Assembly (NCBI GenBank): GCA_026692885.1
Contig: JAPLNJ010001229.1
Span: 1 to 35,706, forward strand
Direction of reading: 5' to 3'
Length of the DNA: 35,706 nucleotides
Origin: Planctomycetota bacterium
GTDB taxonomy: Bacteria; Planctomycetota; Planctomycetia; Pirellulales; Pirellulaceae
Both the position numbers and the translations under genes were made by a program. Of this stretch, positions 1-8,751 are shown one piece after another (within the stretch, counting starts at the first letter, position 1; each line of letters opens with the position of its first letter). Below the pieces are notes generated by a model. It was given only the letters and a program-made list of their open reading frames with translations. It was not told the DNA's origin and did no database searches.

Positions 1-33
1 AAAAACTTGTGTACAACGACGAGGGCTTGCCCG
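1..33 (+). repeat. Partial copy of a dispersed intergenic repeat
   Basis: The stretch AACTTGTGTACAACGACGAG at 5-24 nearly matches 16164-16183, where a T replaces one C, and its inverted form begins at 15868. It therefore belongs to the same repeat family as the large inverted repeat at 15868-16175 and is cut by the window edge. The rest of 1-277 holds only the hairpin at 76-118; the short reading frame across it has no recognisable protein features. Confidence 0.55.
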
Positions 34-75
34 AGGGATACTTCCGTTTCTTGTTACCCACACGCGGATCCCACT

Positions 76-118
76 CCCGCCTCGCCCGCGGCGGCGAAGC
101 CGCCGCGGGCGAGGCGGG
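76..118. repeat. Perfect 20-bp GC-rich hairpin with GAA loop
   Basis: Bases 76-95 and 99-118 are perfect reverse complements around the loop GAA (96-98). The arms are almost entirely G and C. The hairpin lies about 160 bases beyond the stop of the minus-strand gene at 278-721, so it could end that transcript, but no T-run follows on either side. A REP-like dispersed palindrome is equally possible. Confidence 0.7.
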
Positions 119-277
119 GGAGGAACGGGCGAGTTGAGCCGCCTGGTGTAGCGAGAAACGTGAGCCACCACGGGGCGCGCCCGTGGCATCCAACACGCAG
201 AACCGGAACCTTCGGCCAGCGATCAACGGCTGGCTTGTTGGAATGAGGAAGTTATTTGGTGAGCGTTGCTACCGTAG

Positions 278-721
278 CTACCGGCCTGCTTGACGCAACA
301 GTTGCACATCTTTGATCCACAATTTGCCGGACACGGCTTTCTTGAAAAGCCAGCCGACAGCTTGGACGACGAGGTTCAGGCGAAGCAGGTCGGGTGGCTC
401 GCCTTTCTTCAACAAGAACGGGATTTCACAGGACACCCAGTCATTGGAGCCGGTCACGGTTTGGTTCAGCCCCTTCGAGAAGAACTCGCCGCGGCCCGGC
501 AGCCGACACCACATCTCTAAGTACGCCCGGCCTGTGAAGTTTTCGGTCTTGAGCTTGGCTCGGTAAAGTACCGTGCAGTCTTCGACGCCCGGCGCGGGGA
601 CCTCAAATAGCCGGAAGGTCTGCGCCTTGGTGCAGGCTGCCAGCCACGCGCTGCCGTCCACGACAACATCTCTCGTAATCGTGGGGTCGGCGGTGGTGAA
701 TGTTCTCAGGGTTGTGGTCAT
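278..721 (-). CDS. Small protein homologous to the extracytoplasmic module of the adjacent kinase
   Basis: This 147-residue protein has no signal peptide or membrane segment. Almost its whole length aligns by eye with residues about 718-857 of the kinase encoded just upstream: both share the order RTF(S/T)T, a TFxLFE segment, the string YLEMWCRLPG, then PDL(I/L)RLNLVV and a closing KDV(E/Q)L. The fold looks like an all-beta, carbohydrate-binding or jelly-roll type module, but that is only inferred. Its ATG overlaps the kinase stop codon (ATGA at 718-721), so the two are almost certainly translated together. It probably arose by duplication of the kinase module. A binding partner or decoy for the kinase is possible. 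Its function is unknown. Confidence 0.8.
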   Translation of the reverse strand: MTTTLRTFTTADPTITRDVVVDGSAWLAACTKAQTFRLFEVPAPGVEDCTVLYRAKLKTENFTGRAYLEMWCRLPGRGEFFSKGLNQTVTGSNDWVSCEIPFLLKKGEPPDLLRLNLVVQAVGWLFKKAVSGKLWIKDVQLLRQAGR

Positions 722-3700
722 GGGATGGATTTCCTCCTGGTGTTCAATGTTCCTACTTGGCTTGGAGATTCGACTTCGTCCCCACCCCCGGCCAGCTTCT
801 GGAAGTCGGCGTCGGTCATCGATGCGGCTTCCGGAATCAGCCGTCTTGCGTCCGCGGGACTCAGGTCAGCGCTGCCTTCCGATTTGGGAGGCGAAGCCGA
901 CGAAGGCTTCCCGGTTGCCGCTGGCGAATTTGAGCCATCGGCAGGGCGAAGAGAAGAATCTGAATCCGAAAACTCAAAGTCTTCTTTGATCATCAGTTCG
1001 TTCACCGCGACGGTCTCATAGATCATCGTGCTGGTCGTAGTCGACGGAGGAGTCGCAGCAGCCCTTCTTCGAGCCTCGGCCTTTTGCCTTCTTAGATTAT
1101 TGACCGCTTCGGGAGTGGGGTCCTGACCGAGCGACTTGAGTAGCTTCTTCAAGCTCTCGTCGCTGAGTTCTTCGGCCTCCGGTGTCGTTCCTTTGTGTGA
1201 ATCCGGGCCGGTCTTGGTCTGGATCTTCTTCAGGAGCCAGCCCTTCTTCGTAATCCAGAGCGTCACCTTTTCAGCTGCTCGATCCGCGGCGACAACGTGG
1301 CAGGCCTCGGCGCCAACCGTCTCGTCCGGCAGCAGAATCGGATTCTTGAGCGATTGGATCAACCCGTTCGCGTCGTCTTTGAAGAACAAGCTCGGCACGG
1401 TCTGAAGACCGGCTGGCGGCGTTCTGTGGCGGACGAAAAGCAAGTCGTCTTTGGAAAGCGAGAGCAGCACATTGCGCGGGATACCGCGGAAGATACCGGC
1501 AATCGCTAAGGCCGCCTCCCGGTTGGGAAAAGTACCGCTCGTGCCCGCCAGCATTACCTTGTGGCCATCCCCCGCCGACCATACTGTATCCCGCCCAGTG
1601 GGCTTCGGGTCGTTGGCGACGCCCCACGTGATGCGGTAATACTCGGGTCGCCCCAGATTGACGGTGAACGTGTGCTTCGTCGATGTCGCTTCGCCTCCGC
1701 CTGACGGAGTGACTTCGGAGACCACTTGCCCCGACGCAGAAAGAGTGGAGAGAGCAGCATAGCTCTCGCCCATCCTGCGCAGAATGTCGGTGGCAGTTAT
1801 CTCTGGCGCCGGCGTTGAAGCCGCACCAGCGGCAGACGGTCCGGACGGTTCGCCCTTGGCGGGCAAATCCGACCTTCTCCGAGTCAGTTCCGTGCCAACC
1901 TCCTTGACAGAGGCGAAACGGTCTTGCGCGTCAAACGTGAAATCCAGGGTGACGACCCGGATCTGCGCATCACTGCCTGTGGCGCGGAATTGGTAGCGGA
2001 TCGTGCGGTCGCCGTTGGCCGCCGTCGCGACTTCCCCCCACTGCAGGGTTTCGCGGTCGGTGATTTGCACACCGTCGGTGGGTTCGCTCGGATGATCCCG
2101 GAAGTAGAACTCCACCAGGCGCATCATCTTTGGCTTAGCCATCCGGCGCCGCACCTCGGCCGCGGTCAAGACCGGTCTGGCGCCCGATTCCGCGGGGAAC
2201 TGCAATTCCACGTCCTTGAGCCCCACCGTGCCCTGGCCCTCCACCACGAGATTGAGTCGAATGAGGTCAGGCCGCTGGCCGGGTTCGAGGCGGAACGGCG
2301 TCTCCGTCTGTGTCCACTGGTTATTCGGCCCCGAGATGGCGCTGTCCAGCCCGCGCGAAAAAGACTCTCCACTTCCCGGCAGACGACACCACATCTCCAA
2401 GTAAGCGCAACCCTGCAGTCGCGCCGCGTTAAGCTTGGCCTGGTAGTGGAGCAGGCAGTTCTTCCCGTCGGCTTCGAGCATTTCGAAGTCGTCGGGCTCG
2501 AACACCATCTCGAACAGGTGAAACGTCTTTGTCGCTGGACAGTCGATGGACCAAGTTCCATCGGACATAGCCGTCACGGCGCTGGATAACGTCGGCTCAT
2601 CGGTACTGAATGTTCGGCACACGTTTCCTGATTCGGCGACCGGCGGATCCTGACCTGGCCGTCCCACGTGCGCGGACCGCCAGCCCATCGCCAGCAGAAG
2701 TTCCAGCAGCAACAGAGCCGACGTTACCCCGGCGAAGGCGATCACGGCACCCGATGGCTCGCCTTGCCGCGACGAGGCGACGTCCGCACTCGCCCCCGAG
2801 AATACAAGCGGAACTCGTAACATCAGGAACAGGGCCGCCTGGAAGACCATCAGGCCGCCCAGCAACAACAGTCCATAGGAAGTGCTCTGCGCCGCCTGCG
2901 ATTCCAGGACTCCGAGAAGGCCCGCCTTGGCGAGGATTCCCCCGACGACCGAGAGCAGGCCCAGCAGGCCATATCCGGCCAACGCGATATCCAGCCCGGT
3001 CCAGCGAGGCAGCTTCATCAAGTCGCACTTACCGCGGAGCTGCCGGCAGGTGTTCCATGAGCCGGCCAAGCTGCCCAGTCCGCCAACCAAGCAGCCGAAG
3101 GCACCTCCCAGCCAGCCCCAGAATGACCCCGAGCCCACCTCGGACGACAGGAACGCCGCGGGGACGAGCAGCAGGCCGACAGTCGCGCAGAGCATGCCGA
3201 GTACCAACCCGACCGCCACGGCCAGCATCTGCGGCAGTGCGACCGGTGGTGCGGTCGGCACCGCTGGTTCGGCCGGAGGCCCGGCCTGACCTCGCGCCGC
3301 GCCAGCCTGCGGACGGTAGGTCCACCAAAGGGCCGCCAGCACCAGGTACGGGACGACGACAAATGGAATACTGCCTACGACCGCCTGCCACGCGTCGCCG
3401 AGTGTGGTCATGGCGATCACTTCGGCAACCACCCAGACCGCGAAGAAGACGCCCGCTGGCAGCGACAGCCGCTTGGTCCGGGGATCCGGCGGATCCCCGC
3501 GCATAACGCAAAAGAAGTCGGCGAAGCTGGGGGGCATGTCCGACGCCTTCGCCAGCAGATACCACACCCAGAACAGGCACGCTCCGGCCCCAGCGGTAAG
3601 CGTCCACCACACCGTGGAAAGCCAGTTGTAGAGCAACTCCTGCTTGAAGTACCAGCCGGCCCCGGCGAGATAACCCGCCTGCAGGCCCAGGAAAGCGGCT

Positions 3701-4767
3701 TCGGCCAGCGTAATCAACATCAGGGTCAGCACGGTGGCCCTGCGCAGCAAGATCGCAGTCCAGGTTGGAGTCCATGCCGTTGGGGATAAAGCCGGAGCGG
3801 AGTCGCGGATCGCCTCGACCCCGGTCTTCACGTCGCTGGCGTGCTGATACCGTTGCTCCGGCTTTTCCTCCAGCGCCCGCAGCACGATTTCGTCCAGCCG
3901 CACGTCAATCTGCACTTTCTTCGACGGCGGGGCGAACCGTCCAATCGGCAGTTCGCCGGTCAGCAATTCATAGAACACCACGCCCAACGAATAAATGTCA
4001 GCCCGGTGATCGACGGTCTTGGTGCCAGCCATCTGTTCGGGCGCCATGTAGCGGAGCGTGCCCATGACCTGTTGCGTGCCCGTCAGGCAGACGTCGCTGG
4101 GCGCCTGGCCCAGCAGCTTGGCCAGCCCGAAATCCGCGATCTTCACCCGACCGCGTTTGTCGACGAGGATGTTCTCGGGCTTAATGTCGCGGTGGACGAT
4201 CCCTTCGTCGTGGGCGAATTGCAACGCATCGCAGATCTGCGGCACGATGGCCAGGGCCTCCTTGGGCGACATGCTGCCCGACTGGATCGCCTGACGCAAG
4301 TTCACACCGTCGACGTACTCCATGACGAAGTAGAATAGCCCGTCGCCCGTCCGGCCGAAGTCATAGACGGCCACAATGTTCGGGTGGCTGAGTCGGGCCA
4401 AGGCGCGGGCTTCGCGCGAGAACCGCTCGGCGAATGCCTGGTCGCAACTGATCTCGGCCGGGAGGATCTTCACGGCCACCAGCCGGTCCAATTCCTTTTG
4501 CCGAGCCTTGTAGACCGCGCCCATGCCGCCTCGGCCGAGAAGTTCCACAATTTCCAGTTGCGGAAAGCGGGACGCTAACTCCTGAACCGTCGGCGGGACG
4601 AAGCCCGAAGACGCTGCCGGAGGCGAAGGCTGGGTGGCTTGAAGCTTGGGATCGTCGGGAGGCTGGCTTTCCAAGCCGGCCAACACCAGGCACTTAGGAC
4701 AAAGGCCAGCCGGCGAGCCGGCGGGGATTTCGCTGCGGCACTGGGGACACAAAGTCGGCTCGGTCAT
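718..4767 (-). CDS. Transmembrane Ser/Thr protein kinase with large C-terminal sensor region
   Basis: This is a 1349-residue Hanks-type kinase. An N-terminal zinc-ribbon-like motif (CPQC at 7-10, CPKC at 23-26) is followed by the kinase domain at about 73-312, with glycine loop GRGGMGAV (78-85), the AVKI lysine K100, HRDIKPEN (192-199) and DFG (212-214). All key residues are present, so it should be active. About eight or nine hydrophobic segments follow between 338 and 693. The remainder holds a beta-rich module (about 718-857, duplicated in the downstream gene), a second module (about 870-965), a LolA/DUF2092-like domain (about 990-1200) that resembles lipoprotein-carrier folds, and a low-complexity tail. 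The ECF sigma gene lies upstream on the same strand, a pairing common in planctomycetes, which suggests that the kinase signals envelope state to this sigma factor. The target is not visible from sequence. Confidence 0.93.
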   Translation of the reverse strand: MTEPTLCPQCRSEIPAGSPAGLCPKCLVLAGLESQPPDDPKLQATQPSPPAASSGFVPPTVQELASRFPQLEIVELLGRGGMGAVYKARQKELDRLVAVKILPAEISCDQAFAERFSREARALARLSHPNIVAVYDFGRTGDGLFYFVMEYVDGVNLRQAIQSGSMSPKEALAIVPQICDALQFAHDEGIVHRDIKPENILVDKRGRVKIADFGLAKLLGQAPSDVCLTGTQQVMGTLRYMAPEQMAGTKTVDHRADIYSLGVVFYELLTGELPIGRFAPPSKKVQIDVRLDEIVLRALEEKPEQRYQHASDVKTGVEAIRDSAPALSPTAWTPTWTAILLRRATVLTLMLITLAEAAFLGLQAGYLAGAGWYFKQELLYNWLSTVWWTLTAGAGACLFWVWYLLAKASDMPPSFADFFCVMRGDPPDPRTKRLSLPAGVFFAVWVVAEVIAMTTLGDAWQAVVGSIPFVVVPYLVLAALWWTYRPQAGAARGQAGPPAEPAVPTAPPVALPQMLAVAVGLVLGMLCATVGLLLVPAAFLSSEVGSGSFWGWLGGAFGCLVGGLGSLAGSWNTCRQLRGKCDLMKLPRWTGLDIALAGYGLLGLLSVVGGILAKAGLLGVLESQAAQSTSYGLLLLGGLMVFQAALFLMLRVPLVFSGASADVASSRQGEPSGAVIAFAGVTSALLLLELLLAMGWRSAHVGRPGQDPPVAESGNVCRTFSTDEPTLSSAVTAMSDGTWSIDCPATKTFHLFEMVFEPDDFEMLEADGKNCLLHYQAKLNAARLQGCAYLEMWCRLPGSGESFSRGLDSAISGPNNQWTQTETPFRLEPGQRPDLIRLNLVVEGQGTVGLKDVELQFPAESGARPVLTAAEVRRRMAKPKMMRLVEFYFRDHPSEPTDGVQITDRETLQWGEVATAANGDRTIRYQFRATGSDAQIRVVTLDFTFDAQDRFASVKEVGTELTRRRSDLPAKGEPSGPSAAGAASTPAPEITATDILRRMGESYAALSTLSASGQVVSEVTPSGGGEATSTKHTFTVNLGRPEYYRITWGVANDPKPTGRDTVWSAGDGHKVMLAGTSGTFPNREAALAIAGIFRGIPRNVLLSLSKDDLLFVRHRTPPAGLQTVPSLFFKDDANGLIQSLKNPILLPDETVGAEACHVVAADRAAEKVTLWITKKGWLLKKIQTKTGPDSHKGTTPEAEELSDESLKKLLKSLGQDPTPEAVNNLRRQKAEARRRAAATPPSTTTSTMIYETVAVNELMIKEDFEFSDSDSSLRPADGSNSPAATGKPSSASPPKSEGSADLSPADARRLIPEAASMTDADFQKLAGGGDEVESPSQVGTLNTRRKSIP

Positions 4768-4864
4768 AGCAGTTTTCCTTTCGTGTTCAGGCCTCTACCC
4801 TGCTCTAAAGCAAACCGCAGAAAACGTGACGCCAGTTTTCCGGGACAGAACGCCTGGGAAATCA

Positions 4865-4992
4865 ACCACGGATAACACGGATAGCACGGATGATGGAAAA
4901 CGATGCAAAAGCATTTTGCTGCCCTTGCCGTCCGTGCGCCGAAGCGTCGTCGCATGGAGCAGCTTATCCGTGTCCTCCGTGTGATCCGTGGT
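4865..4992. repeat. Inverted repeat built from CACGGAT units
   Basis: The left arm (4865-4891) carries three spaced copies of CACGGAT, beginning ACCACGGATAACACGGAT. The right arm (4966-4992) is its reverse complement with four mismatches in 27 bases. The element fills most of the gap between the sigma-factor stop (5007) and the kinase start (4767), so it would lie in the leader of the kinase message. Related ACCACGGAT-type repeats are, to my recollection, scattered through many planctomycete and verrucomicrobial genomes. Confidence 0.75.
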
Positions 4993-5006
4993 GCCCTCTG
5001 GCACGG

Positions 5007-5750
5007 CTATCCGCCGAGCACCTCGAAGAAACTCCGGATCTCGTCGTCCACGTCCCCTGGTTCGGCCAGCGTCTGCGCCACTTCCTCGCGCAGCAGTTCG
5101 CGGTAACGCTTGCGCAGGCGACTGGCCGCCTGCCGCGCTGCCTCCTCCGACATGCCTAGTTCAGCGGCCACAGCGGCGTAGGGCAGCCGATCGCGATCGC
5201 CAGTCATGGCTCCCTTGAGCCGCTCGAACTGGTCCGCCTTGCCTGACGACTCGTACTCGTTCAGCAACCGCCGCATCACCAGGTCCAAGAGCGTCATGAC
5301 CCATTGCCGTTCGAAGAGCCGCTCCGGGGTCAGATCGTGTGACGGTTCCAGGTGCAGGCGCGATTCCCCGCAGTCCAGGTCCAACGACAACCGTTGGATG
5401 CCTCCGCCGCGCTTACGGGCTTTCGTCCGATCCCATTGGTTGGCCAGGAAGTTCTTCACCGCCGTCAGCAGGAAGCTCCGAAACCGCCCCCGCTCACGAG
5501 AAGCATGAACCAAGGCGTTTTTCTCCAAGAGCCACGCGAAGAACTCCTGCGTCAAGTCCTGCGCCTCGTTCACGTCGACCACGCGCCGCCGCACATAGGC
5601 ATACAGCGGATACCAGTACCGTTCGCACAATGCAGCCAGGGCCGCCTCTCGATCCTCCCGATGGCCAGCGCGCAGCACCAAGCTCCAGTGGGTCGATTGA
5701 AATCCGCCCGCAGCTCCTGCATTCGGTGCGCGGTCGCGTTGCTCGCTCAT
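5007..5750 (-). CDS. ECF-type RNA polymerase sigma factor, planctomycete kinase-linked group
   Basis: This 247-residue protein has a sigma-70 region 2 at about 40-105, with YPLYAYVRRR and the typical planctomycete string DLTQEFFAWLLEK (65-77). Region 4 at about 186-224 contains the helix-turn-helix YAAVAAELGMSEEAARQAASRLRKRY. The QSTHWSLVL start at 18-26 is also characteristic of this group as I remember it. No anti-sigma gene is adjacent. Instead the large receptor kinase follows on the same strand after 239 bases, which fits control by phosphorylation, as proposed for kinase-linked ECF groups. The start is the ATG at 5750. Confidence 0.93.
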   Translation of the reverse strand: MSEQRDRAPNAGAAGGFQSTHWSLVLRAGHREDREAALAALCERYWYPLYAYVRRRVVDVNEAQDLTQEFFAWLLEKNALVHASRERGRFRSFLLTAVKNFLANQWDRTKARKRGGGIQRLSLDLDCGESRLHLEPSHDLTPERLFERQWVMTLLDLVMRRLLNEYESSGKADQFERLKGAMTGDRDRLPYAAVAAELGMSEEAARQAASRLRKRYRELLREEVAQTLAEPGDVDDEIRSFFEVLGG

Positions 5751-5787
5751 AAGCGCGATTGTATCCGGTCGGAATCGCAGGGGCGCT

Positions 5788-5985
5788 CTACAGCACCTTG
5801 CCGCCAGGACCCTTGTTCGCGCGGATCAGCCGCGCGTAAAGGAGCAGCAATGCAAGCGGGCCTGTGACCAGGCCGAAAACACCCCACAGTAATTGGCTGA
5901 CCTGGCCGAAGCCTAGCTCCATTGCCCACTTTCCCGAGACGATCGCACAGACCAAACTCAGTCCACCCAAGGGTACGTATTCCAC
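5788..5985 (-). CDS. Small two-helix membrane protein
   Basis: The 65-residue product has two hydrophobic segments (about 5-18 and 29-50) and a short basic tail ending IRANKGPGGKVL. It starts with GTG at 5985, and the strong Shine-Dalgarno AGGAGG (5993-5998) lies seven bases upstream, which is the main reason for calling it a gene. It lies 38 bases upstream of the sigma-factor gene on the same strand, so the two could be co-transcribed. I do not recognise the family. Such small membrane proteins can belong to phospholipase_D-nuclease N-terminal-like or general membrane families, but nothing here decides. Confidence 0.6.
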   Translation of the reverse strand: MEYVPLGGLSLVCAIVSGKWAMELGFGQVSQLLWGVFGLVTGPLALLLLYARLIRANKGPGGKVL

Positions 5986-5992
5986 GCGTCGA

Positions 5993-5998
5993 CCTCCT
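5993..5998 (-). promoter_or_regulatory. Ribosome binding site that fixes the GTG start at 5985
   Basis: The plus-strand CCTCCT reads AGGAGG on the minus strand, seven bases before GTG. It is the strongest Shine-Dalgarno sequence seen in this part of the window and supports the small membrane protein gene. Confidence 0.6.
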
Positions 5999-6121
5999 CT
6001 GCGTTTTGGGAGCGTGCAAGCACGGCGCGCGAAACCGGCGATCAGGCTTCACTGGGCCGAACTTGGCGAACGGGGACAGTCTATCTCCGCGATTTCCCGG
6101 CAACAAGACGACCCGACCGAC

Positions 6122-6256
6122 ATGCTTTCGGCCAGCCAAGCTGCGCGCCGCCTGGGCGTCTCGGTGACCACCCTCTACGACTGGCTCGGCCTGTCGGACC
6201 GCGGGCTGCTCGTGATCCGTGGACAGCCGTTTTTCGGACAGATTAGGGAAACATAG
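6122..6256 (+). pseudogene. Truncated excisionase/MerR-like helix-turn-helix gene
   Basis: The frame from the ATG at 6122 encodes 44 residues: the helix-turn-helix string LSASQAARRLGVSVTTLYDW, then GLSDRGLLVIRGQPFF and a stop soon after. I recall longer planctomycete homologues of about 95-100 residues that continue past the RGQ motif with a basic DNA-binding half. Here the frame ends just after that point, so the C-terminal half seems lost. No ribosome binding site is visible. A short functional protein cannot be excluded. Confidence 0.45.
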
Positions 6257-6393
6257 AACCTTGCGGCCACACGCCGGAAAGTGTTCAATGAACTCGCTGG
6301 TGTCCTGCGCGCCCATGTTCAGCGCGGCGGCGCGACGCCGTGGCAGGAACCTGCCCGTTAACTCCCGCGTCCAGCCAAGATAGGCATCCCGTG

Positions 6394-8019
6394 ATGAAAC
6401 CGCTATTCGCATGCTTCGTGGCCCTGTTCCTCCTCGTGTCCCAGGCGTTGGGCGCCGAACCCGCCCGGCCCAACATCCTGTTCTGTTTCGCGGACGACTG
6501 GGGACGGTATGCCAACGTCTACACGAGCATCGAGAATCGGCCGTCGATCAACGAGGTGCTCCAGACGCCCGTCATCGACCGTGCGGCCCGCGAAGGCGTA
6601 CTGTTCCGAAACGCGTTCGTCACCGCGCCAAGCTGCACGCCCTGCCGCAGTTCTTTGCTGTCTGGCCAGTACTTCTTCCGCACCGGCCGCGGCGCCATCT
6701 TGCAAGGCGCGGTGTGGGATTCGTCCATTCCGAGTTACCCGCTCCTGTTGCGCGACGCTGGCTACCACATCGGCAAGAGTTACAAGGTCTGGAGTCCCGG
6801 CGCCCCGGCCGATGCTCCCTACGGAGGCCAACAATATGCCTACGAAAAGGCCGGACGCGAATTCAACCGGTTCTCCTCCAACGCCACCAGGCTGGTGGGC
6901 GAAGGCCGGACCTTCGCCGCCGCCAAGGACAAAATCCTCGGCCAGGTGCGCGACAATTTCGAGGCCTTCCTCGCCAACCGCAAACCCGGCCAGCCATTCT
7001 GCTACTGGTTTGGCCCCACCCTCACACATCGAGCCTACGAGAAGGATTCCGGCCAGGCGCTGTGGGGCCTCGATCCCGACAAGCTCAAGGGCAAGCTGCC
7101 CAAATTCATGCCCGACGTGCCCGAAGTTCGCGCTGACTACACCGACTACATGGGCGAAATCCAGGCGTGGGATGCCGGCGTAGGCGTGCTGCTCAACCAA
7201 CTTGCGGCCATCGGCGAGCTCGACCATACGCTCGTGATCATCAGCGGCGACCACGGCATGCCCGGCGTGCCAGGCGGAAAGTGCAACCTCTACGACCACG
7301 GCGTCGGTGTCGCGCTCATCGCCCGCGGGCCGGGCATCAAGCCGGGACGCGTGATCGACGATTTCATCAACCTCATGGACCTTGCCCCCACGTTCCTCGA
7401 AGCCGGCGGCGTGAAACCGCCCGACGTGATGACCGGCCGCAGTTTCATGAATGTGTTGCGCTCGGACAAGTCCGGGCAGGTCGATCCGAGCCGCACCTGG
7501 GTGGTCACTGGACGCGAACGCCACGTCGCTGCCGCGCGCGACGGCAATCTCCCCTATCCGCACCGCGCGCTTCGGACCGCCGATTTTCTCTACATCCGCA
7601 ACTTCGCCCCCGACCGCTGGCCGATGGGCAACCCGAACTTCACCAGCAAAGCCGAGATACCGGCGCTCGCTCAGAATACCTTTGCCGCCTTCGCCGACAT
7701 GGATGCCAGCCCGACCAAGACGTGGCTCGTCAACCAGTTCGGCGAGGAGGACTGGGAGTGGCACTACAACTACGCCTTCGGCAAGCGACCGGTCGAGGAG
7801 TTGTACGACCTACGCAAGGACCCAGACGAGATAGTCAACGTCGTCGGCGAGCCCGCTTACGCCTCGCAAAGAACCGACCTTGCCTCGCGTCTGCTCAAAA
7901 TCCTGACGGACGCCAAAGACCCGCGCGTCCTCAGCGACGGTCGAACCTTTGACCTTCCTCCCTACACGGATTTGCCCAACGAAGGGCGCAATGTCCGCGA
8001 TACCAACAAGAACAAGTAA
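6394..8019 (+). CDS. Secreted sulfatase (formylglycine-dependent)
   Basis: The start is the ATG at 6394, which gives 541 residues with a clear signal peptide (MKPLFACFVALFLLVSQALG, cleaved near residue 20-21). The sulfatase fold opens with RPNILFCFADDW, which supplies metal ligands D34 and D35. The modification motif CTPCR (81-85) fits CxPxR, so Cys81 should be converted to formylglycine. A later metal-binding motif SGDHG and the C-terminal ELYDLRKDPDE string are typical of the family. The product probably removes sulfate esters from polysaccharides outside the cytoplasm; the substrate is unknown. No dedicated maturase adjoins it. An upstream in-frame GTG at 6340 would spoil the signal peptide and is not favoured. 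The fourth motif residue is Cys, where Ser or Ala is commoner. Confidence 0.93.
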   Translation: MKPLFACFVALFLLVSQALGAEPARPNILFCFADDWGRYANVYTSIENRPSINEVLQTPVIDRAAREGVLFRNAFVTAPSCTPCRSSLLSGQYFFRTGRGAILQGAVWDSSIPSYPLLLRDAGYHIGKSYKVWSPGAPADAPYGGQQYAYEKAGREFNRFSSNATRLVGEGRTFAAAKDKILGQVRDNFEAFLANRKPGQPFCYWFGPTLTHRAYEKDSGQALWGLDPDKLKGKLPKFMPDVPEVRADYTDYMGEIQAWDAGVGVLLNQLAAIGELDHTLVIISGDHGMPGVPGGKCNLYDHGVGVALIARGPGIKPGRVIDDFINLMDLAPTFLEAGGVKPPDVMTGRSFMNVLRSDKSGQVDPSRTWVVTGRERHVAAARDGNLPYPHRALRTADFLYIRNFAPDRWPMGNPNFTSKAEIPALAQNTFAAFADMDASPTKTWLVNQFGEEDWEWHYNYAFGKRPVEELYDLRKDPDEIVNVVGEPAYASQRTDLASRLLKILTDAKDPRVLSDGRTFDLPPYTDLPNEGRNVRDTNKNK

Positions 8020-8040
8020 GACGCAGCCGAGTGAAGAAGA

Positions 8041-8388
8041 GTGTTGATCTCACTCATAGCAAAACACGCGATCCAAGGGGCACAGCGAGCGATCATGCGG
8101 AACAATGTCCTGCGGCAGAACTTGATCGGCTTGTTTTTCTGTTGGGGCGTACGGTTCGCGGTGGCGGAGAGGAACCGCATTGAGGACAGCGGCCCGGAGA
8201 CAGGCACCGGGATCGACGTGCAGGGTTCGACCGAAGGCGTGACGCTGGCCGGAAACGAGGTGCGGGAGACGCGCGGGCCGGCACAGCGGACCGGCATCCG
8301 GATCTCGGCCCAGACCCGCGACCTTCGGCTGGAAGGCAACCGCATTGACGGCGTCGCCGTACCGATCGCCGACCTGCGGAAGGCGTAG
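8041..8388 (+). pseudogene. Decayed right-handed beta-helix protein, C-terminal remnant
   Basis: The 115-residue frame reads like the end of a parallel beta-helix (pectate-lyase-like) protein: NNVLRQNLIGLFFCWGVRF, AERNRIEDSG, GIDVQGSTEGVTLAGNEVRETRGP and GIRISAQTRDLRLEGNRIDG form successive coils. There is no signal peptide and no N-terminal helix turns, and the start is a doubtful TTG. Compared with full-length relatives I remember, several coils also seem missing between AERNRI and EDSG, which suggests an internal deletion as well as 5' loss. It follows the sulfatase stop by only 21 bases, so both may once have belonged to one polysaccharide-degrading cluster. Confidence 0.6.
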
Positions 8389-8751
8389 GATATCTTTCCG
8401 CTGGCTGTGTTCATCGTCTCAGTCCCTTCTGTACGTGATCAATCCGCGCTTTCGCGCAAGAAGCGTTCAGCCTCCTGGCGTTTCCTGGGCACGGGCGACG
8501 AGGCATTGTGTTGGATTCCTCGCCTTTTTTCGGGTGGCTTCTTCAAGGGAAAGGACGTCTTGGGGCTGGGCAAACTCTGTGGACGATGGTCCGTCCAACC
8601 GGCCGATTGGTGTTGTTCGGCACGCACAAGAGCAGATCGATCCAGGCACGTCGGCCGATTCGAGCAACCGAACGCGAATCTGCCAGCACTCTTTCTGCCT
8701 CTTCCCGAAGGGCAGACACCACCCCCTGGCGACGAGCGCCGGCGGCAGGAG
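8389..8751. other. Gene-free stretch, nothing convincing
   Basis: Several short overlapping frames exist on both strands, but none has a ribosome binding site, a motif or a sensible composition. The stretch lies between the beta-helix remnant and the 3' end of the zinc-ribbon gene, and may hold decayed coding sequence. Confidence 0.4.

Noticed and set aside
2610..3506. A 298-codon open frame opposite the kinase membrane region
   Set aside because: Its product is Arg/Pro/Ser-rich without structure; the kinase frame explains the DNA.
5747..6412. A 221-codon minus-strand frame upstream of the sigma factor
   Set aside because: It overlaps the small membrane protein with its strong ribosome binding site and the HTH remnant on the other strand, and shows no domain.
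6634..6648. The sulfatase motif CTPCR as a defect
   Set aside because: The family requirement is CxPxR, which is met; Cys at the fourth position is uncommon but does not remove the formylglycine site.
6403..7764. A 453-codon open frame opposite the sulfatase
   Set aside because: It is antisense to a gene with clear sulfatase motifs. Its translation is rich in Val, Gly, Glu and Ala, shows no domain, and is typical of shadow frames in high-GC DNA.
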